The translations under genes and the position numbers were made by a program. Positions 54,620 to 63,505 of a stretch of 64,000 bases of DNA are shown piece after piece. The DNA comes from Sphingomonas corticis (GTDB taxonomy: Bacteria; Pseudomonadota; Alphaproteobacteria; Sphingomonadales; Sphingomonadaceae), in assembly GCF_012035195.1 (NCBI RefSeq), contig NZ_JAAVJH010000004.1, positions 248,001 through 312,000 on the forward strand, in the 5' to 3' direction. The notes under the pieces were generated by a model. The model did no database searches. It saw only the letters and a program-made list of their open reading frames with translations, and was not told the DNA's origin. The stretch's first letter is position 1. Each line of letters starts with the position of its first letter.

Positions 54620-57087
54620 GCCAGCGTCAGCCCCGCCGCGCGCAGCGCCTCCGCGCCTTGCAGGAAATAACGGTGCGCGACCGCGTCGGACAGCGTCGCC
54701 AGCCGCCGGTCGATCTCGCCCAGGGTGCCCGCGTCGAGCGTGGCCGCCTGCGCCGTCGTCACCAGCGCGTGCAGCGCGGTCGCCTCCACCTGCTGCGGCT
54801 CCGCCATGCCGTCGTCGTCCAGCACCGGCAGCGCCGCCAGATGCGCGCGGATCGCCTCCACCTGGAAGGCGAGCGCGCGCGGATTGCCCGGATCGAGCGC
54901 GACGAGGTCCACCACCGGCACCCGCGCGATTCCGGTCAGGTAGCGCTGGCGATAGCTGATCTGGCTGTCGGCGAGGTCCAGCAGCGTCGTCAGGTCGTCG
55001 AGCGACGCGCCGGCCAGGCCGAACGCCCGCGTCGCGCGCGCGGTGGCGGCAGCGCGCTCGATCCGCCGGCCCAGATCGTGGAAGCGCCACGCCGCGGTGC
55101 GGCTCATGTGCTCGGCGGAGAGCCCCGCGATCGCGGCGTAGCGGCGCTGGAGCGAACCGCACCGCTCGAGCATCCCCGGCTGCCGCGGGAAGGGCGCGTC
55201 CAGCAGTCGCACCATGTCCGCGGACAGGCGGTCGCGCGAGACCGCGCCGATGCGGCGCGCGTGCGCATTGATCTGCGCCACCGACTGCCAGCCGCCCTCG
55301 CCGGCCTCCAGCGCGGTGCGCGCGAACGGGACCAGGTCCGCGCGGCGCAGCGAGGCGGGGCGGGGGGCGGCGCCGGCGGCGACGATCTCCCCCACCAGCC
55401 GCCCCACCGTCTCGGGCGCCAGCGCGGCGCCCGTGTCGGCGTCGATCGAATTGCCCAGCATCAGCCGGATCGCACCGAGCAGCGCCTCTCCGCGCTCCAG
55501 GTAGCGGCCCAGCCAGAAGAAATTGTCGGCGACGCGGCTCGGCAGCGTCCCGGGGTTGCGGCGGATGTGGAGCGAATCGGGCGCGGGCAGCAGCGAGACG
55601 GGCGCCACCGCCTCCGCGCCGTGGACGCACACGTCGGCGGACCACAGCCCCTCGCCCATCACCGCGGCGCGCGGATCGGGATGCTCGCCGATCCGCGCGA
55701 AGCCGCCCGGCATCACCTGCCACCGCCCGTCGCCGTCGCGCGCGGCGAAGACGCGCAGGGTGAACGGCCGCGGTTCCAGCCGGTCGCCGATGACGACGGG
55801 CATGGTCGACAGCCGCACGATCTCCTGCCCGACATAGTCCTGCGGCCGCCGCTCCAGGTCGGTGAGGAACGCCGCCCGCCCCTCCGCGGTCAGCTCCGCC
55901 CCGGGCGTCGTTCCCGCCAGCGCCGCCAGGGGGTGGCCGAACGCGCTGGACAGCAACATCGACGCCATCTCCGCGCGCACGTGCGCCGCCTCCGCCGGCT
56001 GGCCGCACCACCAGGTGGCGATCGACGGCAGGATCAGGTCCGCGCCGGTCAGCCGCGTCGACAGCTGCGGCAGGAAGGCGGCGAAGGCCGCGCTCTCCAG
56101 CACGCCCGCACCCGGCGAGTTGGCGAGGACAACGTTTCCCGCTGCCCAGGCGTCGATCAGTCCCGGCACGCCGATGCGCGAGTGGGTGTCGAAGGCGAGC
56201 GGATCGAGCAGCCGCGGATCGAGCCGCCGCCACAGCGCGTCGACCCGCTTCAGCCCGCCGATCGTGCGCACGTACAGCCGGTCCTCGCGCACCGCCAGGT
56301 CGTCCCCCTCCACCAGCAGGAAGCCCAGGTAGCGCGCCAGATGCGCCTGCTCGGCGTAGCTGGCGTTGTAGCGCCCCGGCGTCAGCAGCCCGATGCGCGG
56401 GTCGGCGCGGTGACAGGCGCTGGCCAGCCCGGCGCGGAACGCGGCAAAGAAGGGCGCGTGGCGACGCACGTTGATGCGCCCCTGCAACCCGCCCAGCGCG
56501 CGGCTGACCGCCAGCCGGTTCTCCAGCGCGTAGCCCGCGCCGGACGGCATGCGCAGGTGATCGGACAGGACGCGCCACTCGCCCGTCGGCCCGCGGCCCA
56601 GATCCACCGCGACGACGTGCAGGTGCCGCCCGCCCGCCGGCGCGACGCCGACGAGCGGGCGCAGGAAATAGGGGCTGCCGGTGACCAGCGTCGCGGGCAC
56701 GTGGCCCCGCTTCACCAGCGACTGCGCGCCGTACAGGTCGGCGACGATCGTCTCCAGGAGGTCGGCGCGCTGCGCCACGCCGCGCTCGATCGTGCGCCAC
56801 TCCTGCACGTCGATCAGCAAGGGGACGGGGGAGACGGGCCAGGGCCGCTCGAATTCCTCGTCGATGATGCGGAAGCCGGTGCCGATGTCGGCGGCGTGGC
56901 GCTGCACCCGCTCGCGCGCCTGGCCGAGATCGTCCCCGGCCACCGCCGCGAGCTCCTCGAACGCCGCCATCCACGCCGGATCGGCGCCGGCGGCCAGCAC
57001 GTCGCCGCGCAGATCGTGCGTGCGATATTCCTCGATCCACCGCTGCGCGTGGCTGGCGGCGTCGAACAGGGCAGGCTGCGTCGCCAA
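54616..57087 (-). CDS. Fused circularly permuted ATP-grasp / alpha-E domain protein
   Basis: A protein of about 823 residues. The N-terminal ~470 residues are a circularly permuted ATP-grasp (CP_ATPgrasp) domain, with VVAVDLGRGPTGEWRVLSDH, PSGAGYALENRLAVS, RIGLLTPGRYNASYAEQAHLA (split) and NSPGAGVLESAAF. The C-terminal ~310 residues are an all-helical alpha-E (DUF403) domain starting near RVADNFFWLGRYLERGEALL. In many bacteria these are two genes; the fusion is common in sphingomonads. It is predicted to form peptide bonds. The start is uncertain: TTG 57087 fits the domain edge, ATG 57162 adds 25 unlikely residues. Confidence 0.85.
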   Translation of the reverse strand: MATQPALFDAASHAQRWIEEYRTHDLRGDVLAAGADPAWMAAFEELAAVAGDDLGQARERVQRHAADIGTGFRIIDEEFERPWPVSPVPLLIDVQEWRTIERGVAQRADLLETIVADLYGAQSLVKRGHVPATLVTGSPYFLRPLVGVAPAGGRHLHVVAVDLGRGPTGEWRVLSDHLRMPSGAGYALENRLAVSRALGGLQGRINVRRHAPFFAAFRAGLASACHRADPRIGLLTPGRYNASYAEQAHLARYLGFLLVEGDDLAVREDRLYVRTIGGLKRVDALWRRLDPRLLDPLAFDTHSRIGVPGLIDAWAAGNVVLANSPGAGVLESAAFAAFLPQLSTRLTGADLILPSIATWWCGQPAEAAHVRAEMASMLLSSAFGHPLAALAGTTPGAELTAEGRAAFLTDLERRPQDYVGQEIVRLSTMPVVIGDRLEPRPFTLRVFAARDGDGRWQVMPGGFARIGEHPDPRAAVMGEGLWSADVCVHGAEAVAPVSLLPAPDSLHIRRNPGTLPSRVADNFFWLGRYLERGEALLGAIRLMLGNSIDADTGAALAPETVGRLVGEIVAAGAAPRPASLRRADLVPFARTALEAGEGGWQSVAQINAHARRIGAVSRDRLSADMVRLLDAPFPRQPGMLERCGSLQRRYAAIAGLSAEHMSRTAAWRFHDLGRRIERAAATARATRAFGLAGASLDDLTTLLDLADSQISYRQRYLTGIARVPVVDLVALDPGNPRALAFQVEAIRAHLAALPVLDDDGMAEPQQVEATALHALVTTAQAATLDAGTLGEIDRRLATLSDAVAHRYFLQGAEALRAAGLTLA

Positions 57088-57188
57088 GTGGCCGGGTTCC
57101 CCTATGCGGCGGCGGCGAGTGATAGGGGATGTGGCCTGTCGGTGGAAGGGAGTTGACGGCATCGGGACGAGGCCCGATGTTCCGCGCG

Positions 57189-57422
57189 ATGACGAAGACG
57201 GCGCACTCCAGGATCGCGATTGATCCAACCGTCTGCGGGGGCCGGCCGGTCGTGGCCGGCACGCGGGTGCGCGTGTCGGACGTGCTCGACATGCTCGCCG
57301 GGGGCGCGAGCGAGGACGAGATCGTCAGCGACTTCCCCTATCTCGCGACGGCCGACATCCGCGCCGCACTCGCCTTCGCTGCGCACCAGATGGACCATCC
57401 GATCGTCGCCGCCGCGGAATGA
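57189..57422 (+). CDS. DUF433 antitoxin-like protein
   Basis: A 77-residue protein with the DUF433 signature IDPTVCGGRPVVAGTRVRVSDVL and a helix-turn-helix-like LAGGASEDEIVSDFPYLATADI. DUF433 proteins are antitoxins paired with DUF5615 PIN-like proteins. The downstream DUF5615 gene overlaps its stop by four bases (ATGA), which supports a toxin-antitoxin unit. The ATG at 57189 is used. The region upstream (57088-57188) must hold promoters of this gene and of the divergent ATP-grasp gene. Confidence 0.88.
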   Translation: MTKTAHSRIAIDPTVCGGRPVVAGTRVRVSDVLDMLAGGASEDEIVSDFPYLATADIRAALAFAAHQMDHPIVAAAE

Positions 57423-57742
57423 GGTTCCTGATCGATGCCCAGCTGCCGCCCCGGCTGGCGCAGTGGCTGATCGATCACGGGCATGATGCGGAACACGTCG
57501 CCGCGATCGGCCTGGCTGACGCGCGCGACGCTGCGGTGGTGCAGGCGGCGCTGGAGCGCGGCGCCGTGCTGGTCACGAAGGACGAGGATTTCGTGCTGCT
57601 GCGCCTGCCGGATCGGTTCGTGCTGTTGTGGCTGCGCATCGGCAACGCCACCAACCGCGCCTTGCAGAACTGGCTGGAGCCGCGCTGGCCGACGATCGAG
57701 CGGATGCCGATCGCCGGCGAGCGGTTCGTCGAGGTCAGGTAA
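57419..57742 (+). CDS. DUF5615 PIN-like toxin
   Basis: A 107-residue protein with FLIDAQLPPRLAQWLIDHGHDAEHV at the N-terminus and VLVTKDEDFVLL in the middle; the acidic residues at D7 and in TKDEDF fit a PIN-like nuclease site. DUF5615 proteins form the toxin half of VapBC-like pairs with DUF433. Its stop codon directly abuts the stop of the convergent sdhA gene with no base between. Confidence 0.88.
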   Translation: MRFLIDAQLPPRLAQWLIDHGHDAEHVAAIGLADARDAAVVQAALERGAVLVTKDEDFVLLRLPDRFVLLWLRIGNATNRALQNWLEPRWPTIERMPIAGERFVEVR

Positions 57743-59545
57743 TCAATACACCCGCTTCTTCGGCTTGATGTACTCGACGTCGTCGGTCAGCGTGTAGTCG
57801 TGCACCGGGCGATAGTCGATCGCGGTGGCGCCTTCCTTGCCGCCCCAACCCTGGAACGTCGTGATCGTGTGCTTCATCCAGTTCGCGTCGTCGCGATCCG
57901 GGAAGTCTTCGTGCATGTGCGCGCCGCGGCTTTCCTTGCGGTTGTCGGCGCTCTTCATCGTCACGACGGCCTGGCTGATGAGATTGTCCAGCTCCATCGT
58001 CTCGACCAGGTCGGTATTCCAGATCAGCGATCGGTCGGTGACGCCCACGTCCTGGAAGCCGCGGTAGATCGCCTCGATCTTCTCCACCCCCTCGGCCAAG
58101 AGCGCGCTGTCGCGGAAGACGGCGCAGTGGCGCTGCATCGTCTTCTGCATCTCCGCGCGCACCTGCGCCGTCGGCGTCGCGCCCTTGGCGTGGCGGAAAT
58201 GGTCGAGCCGGGTGAGCGAGAACTCCTCCGCGCCCTTGGGCAATGCCTGGTGCGCGGTGCCCGGCCTCAGCGTCTCCTTCAGCCGCAGCCCGGTGGCGCG
58301 GCCGAAGACGACGAGGTCGATCAGCGAGTTGGAACCGAGGCGGTTCGCGCCATGGACGGACACGCACGCCGCCTCGCCCACCGCGAACAGGCCCGGCACG
58401 ATCGCATCGGGATCGCCGTCGCGCGGCGAGACCACCTCGCCGTGATAGTTACAGGGGATGCCGCCCATGTTGTAGTGGACGGTGGGCGTCACCGGCAGCG
58501 GCTGGCGCGTCAGGTCGACGCCCGCGAAGATCTTGCCCGTCTCGGTGATCCCCGGCAGCCGCTCGTGCAGCACCTTGGGATCGATGTGGTCGAGGTGGAG
58601 GAAGATATGGTCCTTGTCCTTGCCGACGCCGCGGCCCTCGCGCATCTCCATCGCCATGGAGCGCGCCACGACGTCGCGGCTGGCGAGGTCCTTGGCGCTG
58701 GGCGCATAGCGCTCCATGAAGCGCTCGCCCTCGGAATTGGTCAGGTACCCGCCTTCACCGCGCGCGCCCTCGGTGATGAGGACGCCGGCGCCGTAGATGC
58801 CGGTCGGGTGGAACTGCACGAACTCCATGTCCTGCAAGGGCAGGCCGGCGCGCAGCGCCATGCCGTTGCCGTCGCCGGTGCAGGTGTGCGCGCTGGTCGC
58901 CGACTGGTACACGCGCCCGCCGCCGCCGGTCGCGAGCACGACGGCGTGGCTGCGGAAGCGGTGGATCGAGCCGTCCTCCATGCACAAGGCGATGACGCCG
59001 CGGCAGGCCCCGTCCTCCATGATGAGGTCGAGCGCGAAATATTCGACGTAGAAGTCGGCGTCGTATTTGAGGCTCTGCTGGTAGAGCGCGTGCAGCATCG
59101 CGTGGCCGGTCCGGTCCGCCGCGGCGCAGGTGCGCTGCACGGGCGGGCCCTCGCCCATGTTCTGCATGTGCCCGCCGAAGGGCCGCTGGTAGATGGTGCC
59201 GTTGTCGTTCCGGCTGAACGGCACGCCGGCGTGCTCCAGCTCGTAGACCGCCGCCGGCGCCTCGCGCACCATGTATTCGATCGCGTCCTGGTCGCCGAGC
59301 CAGTCGGAGCCCTTCACCGTGTCGAACATGTGCCACGACCAATGGTCCGGCGAGTTGTTGCCCAGCGACGCCGCGATGCCGCCCTGCGCGGCGACGGTGT
59401 GCGAGCGGGTGGGAAACACCTTCGTGATGCAGGCGGTCTTCAGCCCGGCCTCGGCCGCGCCCATGGTCGCGCGCAGGCCCGATCCGCCCGCGCCGACGAC
59501 GACGGCGTCATAGGTGTGGTCGACGATCTGATAGGCAGCGGGCAT
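57743..59545 (-). CDS. sdhA: Succinate dehydrogenase flavoprotein subunit
   Basis: Catalytic subunit of complex II with covalently bound FAD. The 600-residue protein has [20 protein letters not shown] at 13-32, the FAD-histidine motif [11 protein letters not shown] near 47-57, [23 protein letters not shown] (key part HPTGIYGAG and EGARGEGG) and [19 protein letters not shown]. The C-terminal end [27 protein letters not shown] is alphaproteobacterial in type. It follows sdhD with one-base overlap. sdhB, normally next, is 8.6 kb downstream. Confidence 0.98.
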   Translation of the reverse strand: MPAAYQIVDHTYDAVVVGAGGSGLRATMGAAEAGLKTACITKVFPTRSHTVAAQGGIAASLGNNSPDHWSWHMFDTVKGSDWLGDQDAIEYMVREAPAAVYELEHAGVPFSRNDNGTIYQRPFGGHMQNMGEGPPVQRTCAAADRTGHAMLHALYQQSLKYDADFYVEYFALDLIMEDGACRGVIALCMEDGSIHRFRSHAVVLATGGGGRVYQSATSAHTCTGDGNGMALRAGLPLQDMEFVQFHPTGIYGAGVLITEGARGEGGYLTNSEGERFMERYAPSAKDLASRDVVARSMAMEMREGRGVGKDKDHIFLHLDHIDPKVLHERLPGITETGKIFAGVDLTRQPLPVTPTVHYNMGGIPCNYHGEVVSPRDGDPDAIVPGLFAVGEAACVSVHGANRLGSNSLIDLVVFGRATGLRLKETLRPGTAHQALPKGAEEFSLTRLDHFRHAKGATPTAQVRAEMQKTMQRHCAVFRDSALLAEGVEKIEAIYRGFQDVGVTDRSLIWNTDLVETMELDNLISQAVVTMKSADNRKESRGAHMHEDFPDRDDANWMKHTITTFQGWGGKEGATAIDYRPVHDYTLTDDVEYIKPKKRVY

Positions 59546-59922
59546 CAGGCTTGGCTTCCGAAGGCGATCTTCAGGATCGCGAAGATGGCGGTTCCGGCGA
59601 CCGCGGCGGTGTAGACGTTGAGGAGGACCATCGCGACGAAGCGGCTCTCCATCCGCGCGTAATCCTCGATCACCACCTGCAGCCCGAGGCGGAAGTGGTA
59701 GAAGATCGACGCGACCAGCAGCAGCATCGGCACCGCGACCCAGGCCGACGACAGCCACAGCCGCACCGTCAGATAGTCGTAGCCCGGCAGCGTCGCCAGG
59801 CTGGCGAGCAGCCACACGAGCGTGAGGAAGTTGGTGCCCGCGGTCAGCCGCTGGTGCCACCAATGGTGCGCGCCCTCGTGCGCGCTGCCCAGGCCACGGA
59901 CGCGGCCGAGTTCGGTCCTCAT
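59545..59922 (-). CDS. sdhD: Succinate dehydrogenase membrane anchor subunit
   Basis: A 125-residue three-helix membrane protein that anchors complex II and shares heme b and quinone binding with SdhC. The motif [14 protein letters not shown] has the heme-ligand candidate H76 and the quinone-site D87-Y88 pair. N-terminal [20 protein letters not shown] is typical of the alphaproteobacterial family. Start at ATG 59922, overlapping the sdhC stop by four bases. Confidence 0.95.
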   Translation of the reverse strand: MRTELGRVRGLGSAHEGAHHWWHQRLTAGTNFLTLVWLLASLATLPGYDYLTVRLWLSSAWVAVPMLLLVASIFYHFRLGLQVVIEDYARMESRFVAMVLLNVYTAAVAGTAIFAILKIAFGSQA

Positions 59923-60359
59923 GCCTTCACTCCGAGATACAGCCAGAACAGTGCCGTCATCGCGATGGAGAAGACGAAGCACAGCACGGCGGACAGCTTG
60001 TTGATCTTCAGCTCGTAGGCCGCGCCGGTATCCAGCACCAGGTGGCGGATGCCGCTGGCCATGTGCTGGAACACCGACCAGGTCAGCCCCACGCCGACGA
60101 TCCAGCCGAGCGGGTTCAGCGCGCCCGCGTCGGTGGTGAAGACGTCCAGGAACACGGCATAGGCCGCGTCGCCCGCCGCCACGGCGGCCAGCCACCACAC
60201 CAGCAGAAGCGCGCCCACGGTCGCCATGCCGCTGCCCAGCATGCGGTGGAAGATCGAGACCGTCATCGCCGGGCCCCAACGATAGTGGAGCTGCATCGGC
60301 CCGCGGAAGGCGTGCGGGCTGCGCGGGCGCTTGTGCGGTATGGCGGGCTTGGAGGCCAA
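59919..60359 (-). CDS. sdhC: Succinate dehydrogenase cytochrome b556 subunit
   Basis: A 146-residue membrane protein. The family motif [11 protein letters not shown]...HYRW near the N-terminus (usually RPLSPHLQIY) and [10 protein letters not shown] are followed by three helices; H99 in [13 protein letters not shown] is the likely heme ligand, with H106 nearby. No ATG precedes the RPxSPH motif, so the TTG at 60359 is taken as start, with AGGAAA ten bases upstream. The segment FRGPMQ is a few residues longer than usual in this loop. Confidence 0.9.
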   Translation of the reverse strand: MASKPAIPHKRPRSPHAFRGPMQLHYRWGPAMTVSIFHRMLGSGMATVGALLLVWWLAAVAAGDAAYAVFLDVFTTDAGALNPLGWIVGVGLTWSVFQHMASGIRHLVLDTGAAYELKINKLSAVLCFVFSIAMTALFWLYLGVKA

Positions 60360-60484
60360 GGCGCGGGTTTCCTGCCGATCGGATGGATGAGAAGACGCAG
60401 CGGTCCATGCCGTGCCGGGCGGCGGGATGCAAGCCGCGCCGCCCCCGTCCCCCGCGTCGCCCCCGTCCCCCGCGCGGGCCATCC

Positions 60485-60499
60485 CTAACCGGCTCTTAA
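60485..60499 (+). promoter_or_regulatory. CtrA-like binding site upstream of the chemoreceptor genes
   Basis: CTAA-CCGGCTC-TTAA matches the CtrA consensus TTAA-N7-TTAA with one mismatch and the correct 7-bp spacing, 52 bp before the GTG of the first chemoreceptor. TAA-rich sequence is rare in this genome, which adds weight. CtrA controls motility and chemotaxis genes in many alphaproteobacteria. Confidence 0.45.
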
Positions 60500-60551
60500 G
60501 CATTTCCGCCGTAAGCCTCGACGCGACCACACGCATGGGGACGTTCACACA

Positions 60552-61913
60552 GTGACCGACAAGACGCTTCCGCCGCCGACGACGATCGCCGCCATGATCG
60601 ATCTCGACCAGCGTATCCGCGCGTTCGACGCGGGCGGCGGCACCCTCCTGCAGCGCGCGCGCGACCTGTGGACGGTGCTGGAGCCCGATGCGGAGGAGAT
60701 CGTCGAGGCCTATTGGTCGCACTGGCGGCTGGCGAACCCGGGCGCGGCGGAATGGACTCCGCTCGACACGCAGCGCCGCATGGAGGCGGGCTGCGTCTAC
60801 CTGAAGAACCGCTTCACCGACGTGGCGGGGCGTGCCTGGGTCGAATCGCTCGAGCGGTCGGTCGCCGCGGCCTGGTCGGCGAACGTGCCGACGATGGCGG
60901 TGCTCGCCATGTCCTGCGCCAGCGACAATGCCGCGCTGAAGGTGCTGCTGCGCCGCCTGCCGTCGACCGACCCGACGTACCACGCGATGATCGACACGCT
61001 GATGCGGCTGTTCGGCATGGAGACCGAACTGACCGTGGAGCTCTACGCCGGCTTCAACGCCCATCACGCCGCGCACCAGCGCGACCGGCTGGCCGCGGCG
61101 TTCCACGACGGCATCGCCGCCACGGTGGCGGACACGATGCGCGACGGCAACGCGCTGCAGGTGCAGGCGGCCACCGCCTCCTCCTCCACGCGCGGGATGC
61201 TGGGCAAGACCAGCGAAGTGGCGGCGGCGGCGGAACAGTCGGCGGTGGCGATGCGCGACGCGGCATCGACCGCGGCGGGGCTGATCCGCGCGATCGAGGA
61301 CGCGCGCGCCGAGGTGGAGGTGGCGGCCGACATCGCCACCCGCGCCGCGCACCAGGCGGGCGACGCGGTGGGCGTCAGCGAGGCCTTGTCCGAGCACGCG
61401 CAGTCGATCGAATCGATCCTGGGCCTGATCCGCGACATCGCCGGGCAGACCAACCTCCTCGCGCTCAACGCCACGATCGAGGCGGCGCGCGCGGGCGACG
61501 CGGGGCGCGGCTTCGCCGTGGTGGCGCAGGAGGTGAAGAGCCTCGCCAACCAGACCGCGCGCGCGACGGACGACATCGCCGCGAAGATCGCCGCGATCCA
61601 GGCCGCGACGCGCGTCACCGTCGACACGTCGGCGTCGATCAAGGCGACCGTCACCGAGGTGCAGGACAGCGCCACGCGCATCCGCCACGCGATGGAGAGC
61701 CAGGCGCAGACCGTCACCGCCATCACCGCCGCGGTCGACGAGACCGCGCTCGCCGCCGATTCGATGTCGCACACCGTCGCCGCGATCCGCGAGGATACCG
61801 AGGCGGTGGCGAGCGAGATCGACACGCTCGGCACCGGCTTCGCCTCGCTGTCGGGCAGGCTCGGCACGCTGGAAGGGCGCGCGGGCGATTTCGCGAAGAA
61901 GTTCGCAGCCTGA
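60552..61913 (+). CDS. Soluble methyl-accepting chemotaxis protein with protoglobin-like N-domain (1)
   Basis: A 453-residue cytoplasmic chemoreceptor with no membrane segment and no HAMP domain. The N-terminal ~180 residues are all-helical and fit a globin-coupled-sensor (protoglobin) layout, but the histidine expected before the GVP/NVP turn is missing here (AAWSANVP). The signalling domain covers about 210-430 with the hairpin tip [20 protein letters not shown] and [15 protein letters not shown]. Starts at GTG 60552. A 580-nt core of the signalling domain is identical in the next gene. No CheW-type pentapeptide tail is present. Confidence 0.85.
   Translation: MTDKTLPPPTTIAAMIDLDQRIRAFDAGGGTLLQRARDLWTVLEPDAEEIVEAYWSHWRLANPGAAEWTPLDTQRRMEAGCVYLKNRFTDVAGRAWVESLERSVAAAWSANVPTMAVLAMSCASDNAALKVLLRRLPSTDPTYHAMIDTLMRLFGMETELTVELYAGFNAHHAAHQRDRLAAAFHDGIAATVADTMRDGNALQVQAATASSSTRGMLGKTSEVAAAAEQSAVAMRDAASTAAGLIRAIEDARAEVEVAADIATRAAHQAGDAVGVSEALSEHAQSIESILGLIRDIAGQTNLLALNATIEAARAGDAGRGFAVVAQEVKSLANQTARATDDIAAKIAAIQAATRVTVDTSASIKATVTEVQDSATRIRHAMESQAQTVTAITAAVDETALAADSMSHTVAAIREDTEAVASEIDTLGTGFASLSGRLGTLEGRAGDFAKKFAA
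61189..61768 (+). repeat. 580-nt perfect direct repeat, copy 1 (MCP signalling domain)
   Basis: Line-by-line comparison shows 580 identical nucleotides with 62579-63158 (offset 1390). It spans the MCP methylation helix and hairpin tip. Sequence outside these limits differs at once, upstream and downstream. Confidence 0.97.
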
Positions 61914-61944
61914 CGGGACCGGCGCACGGGAGGGGGAAGGGACG

Positions 61945-63300
61945 ATGGAAGGCTCCGTTTGGGCGCACAACGGGCGCGCGTTCGACGATCGCGTGCGCGA
62001 CTACGACTGGGACGGACAGCTCGCCGCTTTGGGCGCGCGCATCCACGCGCTGCTGGAACCCGACGGCGGCTGGATGCAGGTGGGCGAGGCCTTCTTCGAC
62101 CGCTACTTCGATCTTCCCGCCACCCGCCGCCTGCACAGCCTGACCACCGCGGAGATGCGCGCGCGCCAGATCGCGCGCGGCGCGCATTATGCCGCCACCA
62201 AGTATCTCGAGCCGTTCGGCACGCGCTGGCGCGACATGGCGGTCGCGCACGCGCAGATCGCGCGCCACCAGGGCGTGCCGATCGCCGGGCAGATGGCGGC
62301 GCTGTCGTTCGCGCACGCGCACACGCTGCGGCTGATCCGCGAGCGCAACACGGAGGGCGAGGAGGCGATGGCGCTGTTCGGCTGCGCGGTGCAGCGGCTG
62401 GCGCTGGTGGAGGCGGACGTGATGACCGCCCATCTCGGCCGGCTGGACGCGCACGACGCGCGCGAGCAGCGGGCGGCGCGCGGCGCGGCGTTCGAGGAGC
62501 GGATCTCGGGCGGGATCGCGGCCACCGCCGAACTGGGCCTCCATGTCCGCACCCAGGCGACCGTCGCGTCGCAATCGGCGCGCGGGATGCTGGGCAAGAC
62601 CAGCGAAGTGGCGGCGGCGGCGGAACAGTCGGCGGTGGCGATGCGCGACGCGGCATCGACCGCGGCGGGGCTGATCCGCGCGATCGAGGACGCGCGCGCC
62701 GAGGTGGAGGTGGCGGCCGACATCGCCACCCGCGCCGCGCACCAGGCGGGCGACGCGGTGGGCGTCAGCGAGGCCTTGTCCGAGCACGCGCAGTCGATCG
62801 AATCGATCCTGGGCCTGATCCGCGACATCGCCGGGCAGACCAACCTCCTCGCGCTCAACGCCACGATCGAGGCGGCGCGCGCGGGCGACGCGGGGCGCGG
62901 CTTCGCCGTGGTGGCGCAGGAGGTGAAGAGCCTCGCCAACCAGACCGCGCGCGCGACGGACGACATCGCCGCGAAGATCGCCGCGATCCAGGCCGCGACG
63001 CGCGTCACCGTCGACACGTCGGCGTCGATCAAGGCGACCGTCACCGAGGTGCAGGACAGCGCCACGCGCATCCGCCACGCGATGGAGAGCCAGGCGCAGA
63101 CCGTCACCGCCATCACCGCCGCGGTCGACGAGACCGCGCTCGCCGCCGATTCGATGTCCTTCACCGTCGCCACGATCAGGGAGGATACGGAGATGATCGC
63201 GCAGGAGATCGGCGCGCTGGACGGCGACATGGACGTGATTCGCCAGCGGTTGGAAAGCCTGAGCGAAGCTGCCGCCGACTACGCCCGCGACGTCGCATAG
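61945..63300 (+). CDS. Soluble methyl-accepting chemotaxis protein with protoglobin-like N-domain (2)
   Basis: A 451-residue paralogue directly downstream, 31 bp apart. Its N-domain (1-200) differs fully from the first one: it contains H102 and H108 ([14 protein letters not shown]), the latter in a position compatible with a globin proximal histidine, and [20 protein letters not shown] precedes an AALSFAHAH helix. The signalling domain is identical over 193 residues to the first receptor, then diverges for the last ~45 residues. No membrane segment, HAMP or pentapeptide tail. It may sense oxygen or redox state if heme is bound; this is inference. Confidence 0.85.
   Translation: MEGSVWAHNGRAFDDRVRDYDWDGQLAALGARIHALLEPDGGWMQVGEAFFDRYFDLPATRRLHSLTTAEMRARQIARGAHYAATKYLEPFGTRWRDMAVAHAQIARHQGVPIAGQMAALSFAHAHTLRLIRERNTEGEEAMALFGCAVQRLALVEADVMTAHLGRLDAHDAREQRAARGAAFEERISGGIAATAELGLHVRTQATVASQSARGMLGKTSEVAAAAEQSAVAMRDAASTAAGLIRAIEDARAEVEVAADIATRAAHQAGDAVGVSEALSEHAQSIESILGLIRDIAGQTNLLALNATIEAARAGDAGRGFAVVAQEVKSLANQTARATDDIAAKIAAIQAATRVTVDTSASIKATVTEVQDSATRIRHAMESQAQTVTAITAAVDETALAADSMSFTVATIREDTEMIAQEIGALDGDMDVIRQRLESLSEAAADYARDVA
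62579..63158 (+). repeat. 580-nt perfect direct repeat, copy 2 (MCP signalling domain)
   Basis: Identical to 61189-61768. The next base after the block (63159) changes HTVAAIRED to FTVATIRED, and similarity then fades. Confidence 0.97.
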
Positions 63301-63505
63301 CGCTTCCGACGCCGCTTGGGCCGACCTCCGTTCGGCCCGAGCGAAGTCGAAGGCCACGCCCGGCGCACCCGAAGCATCCGAACGCCGCTTCGCGACCGGC
63401 AAGCCCTCTCCGCGTCTCCGCGTCTCCGCGCCTCCGCCTGAACATCCTCCAAGCGCGGCCTTTCCCGCCGTTGCCGCCCCGCCGCCGCCGCCGTAAGGCG
63501 CGGCC
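63301..63505. other. Intergenic region with half a CCGTTCG/TCGAAG element
   Basis: 205 bp between the second chemoreceptor and the dehydrogenase gene. It contains CCGTTCGGCCCGAGCGAAG and TCGAAGG at about 63328-63353, a single-sided copy of the window-wide repeat, and a short CTCCGCGT tandem near 63410-63435. No gene is seen. Confidence 0.6.

Noticed and set aside
53714..57292. One 1192-codon minus-strand frame joining the transglutaminase with a long N-terminal part
   Set aside because: The N-terminal part is an out-of-frame shadow of the ATP-grasp gene; the true transglutaminase starts at 54619 and overlaps the ATP-grasp stop.
50669..57742. Phage defence island
   Set aside because: Protease, TA and peptide-ligase genes are clustered here, but no recognised defence core (restriction, CBASS, Thoeris, retron and similar) is present, and several genes are common sphingomonad chromosomal genes.
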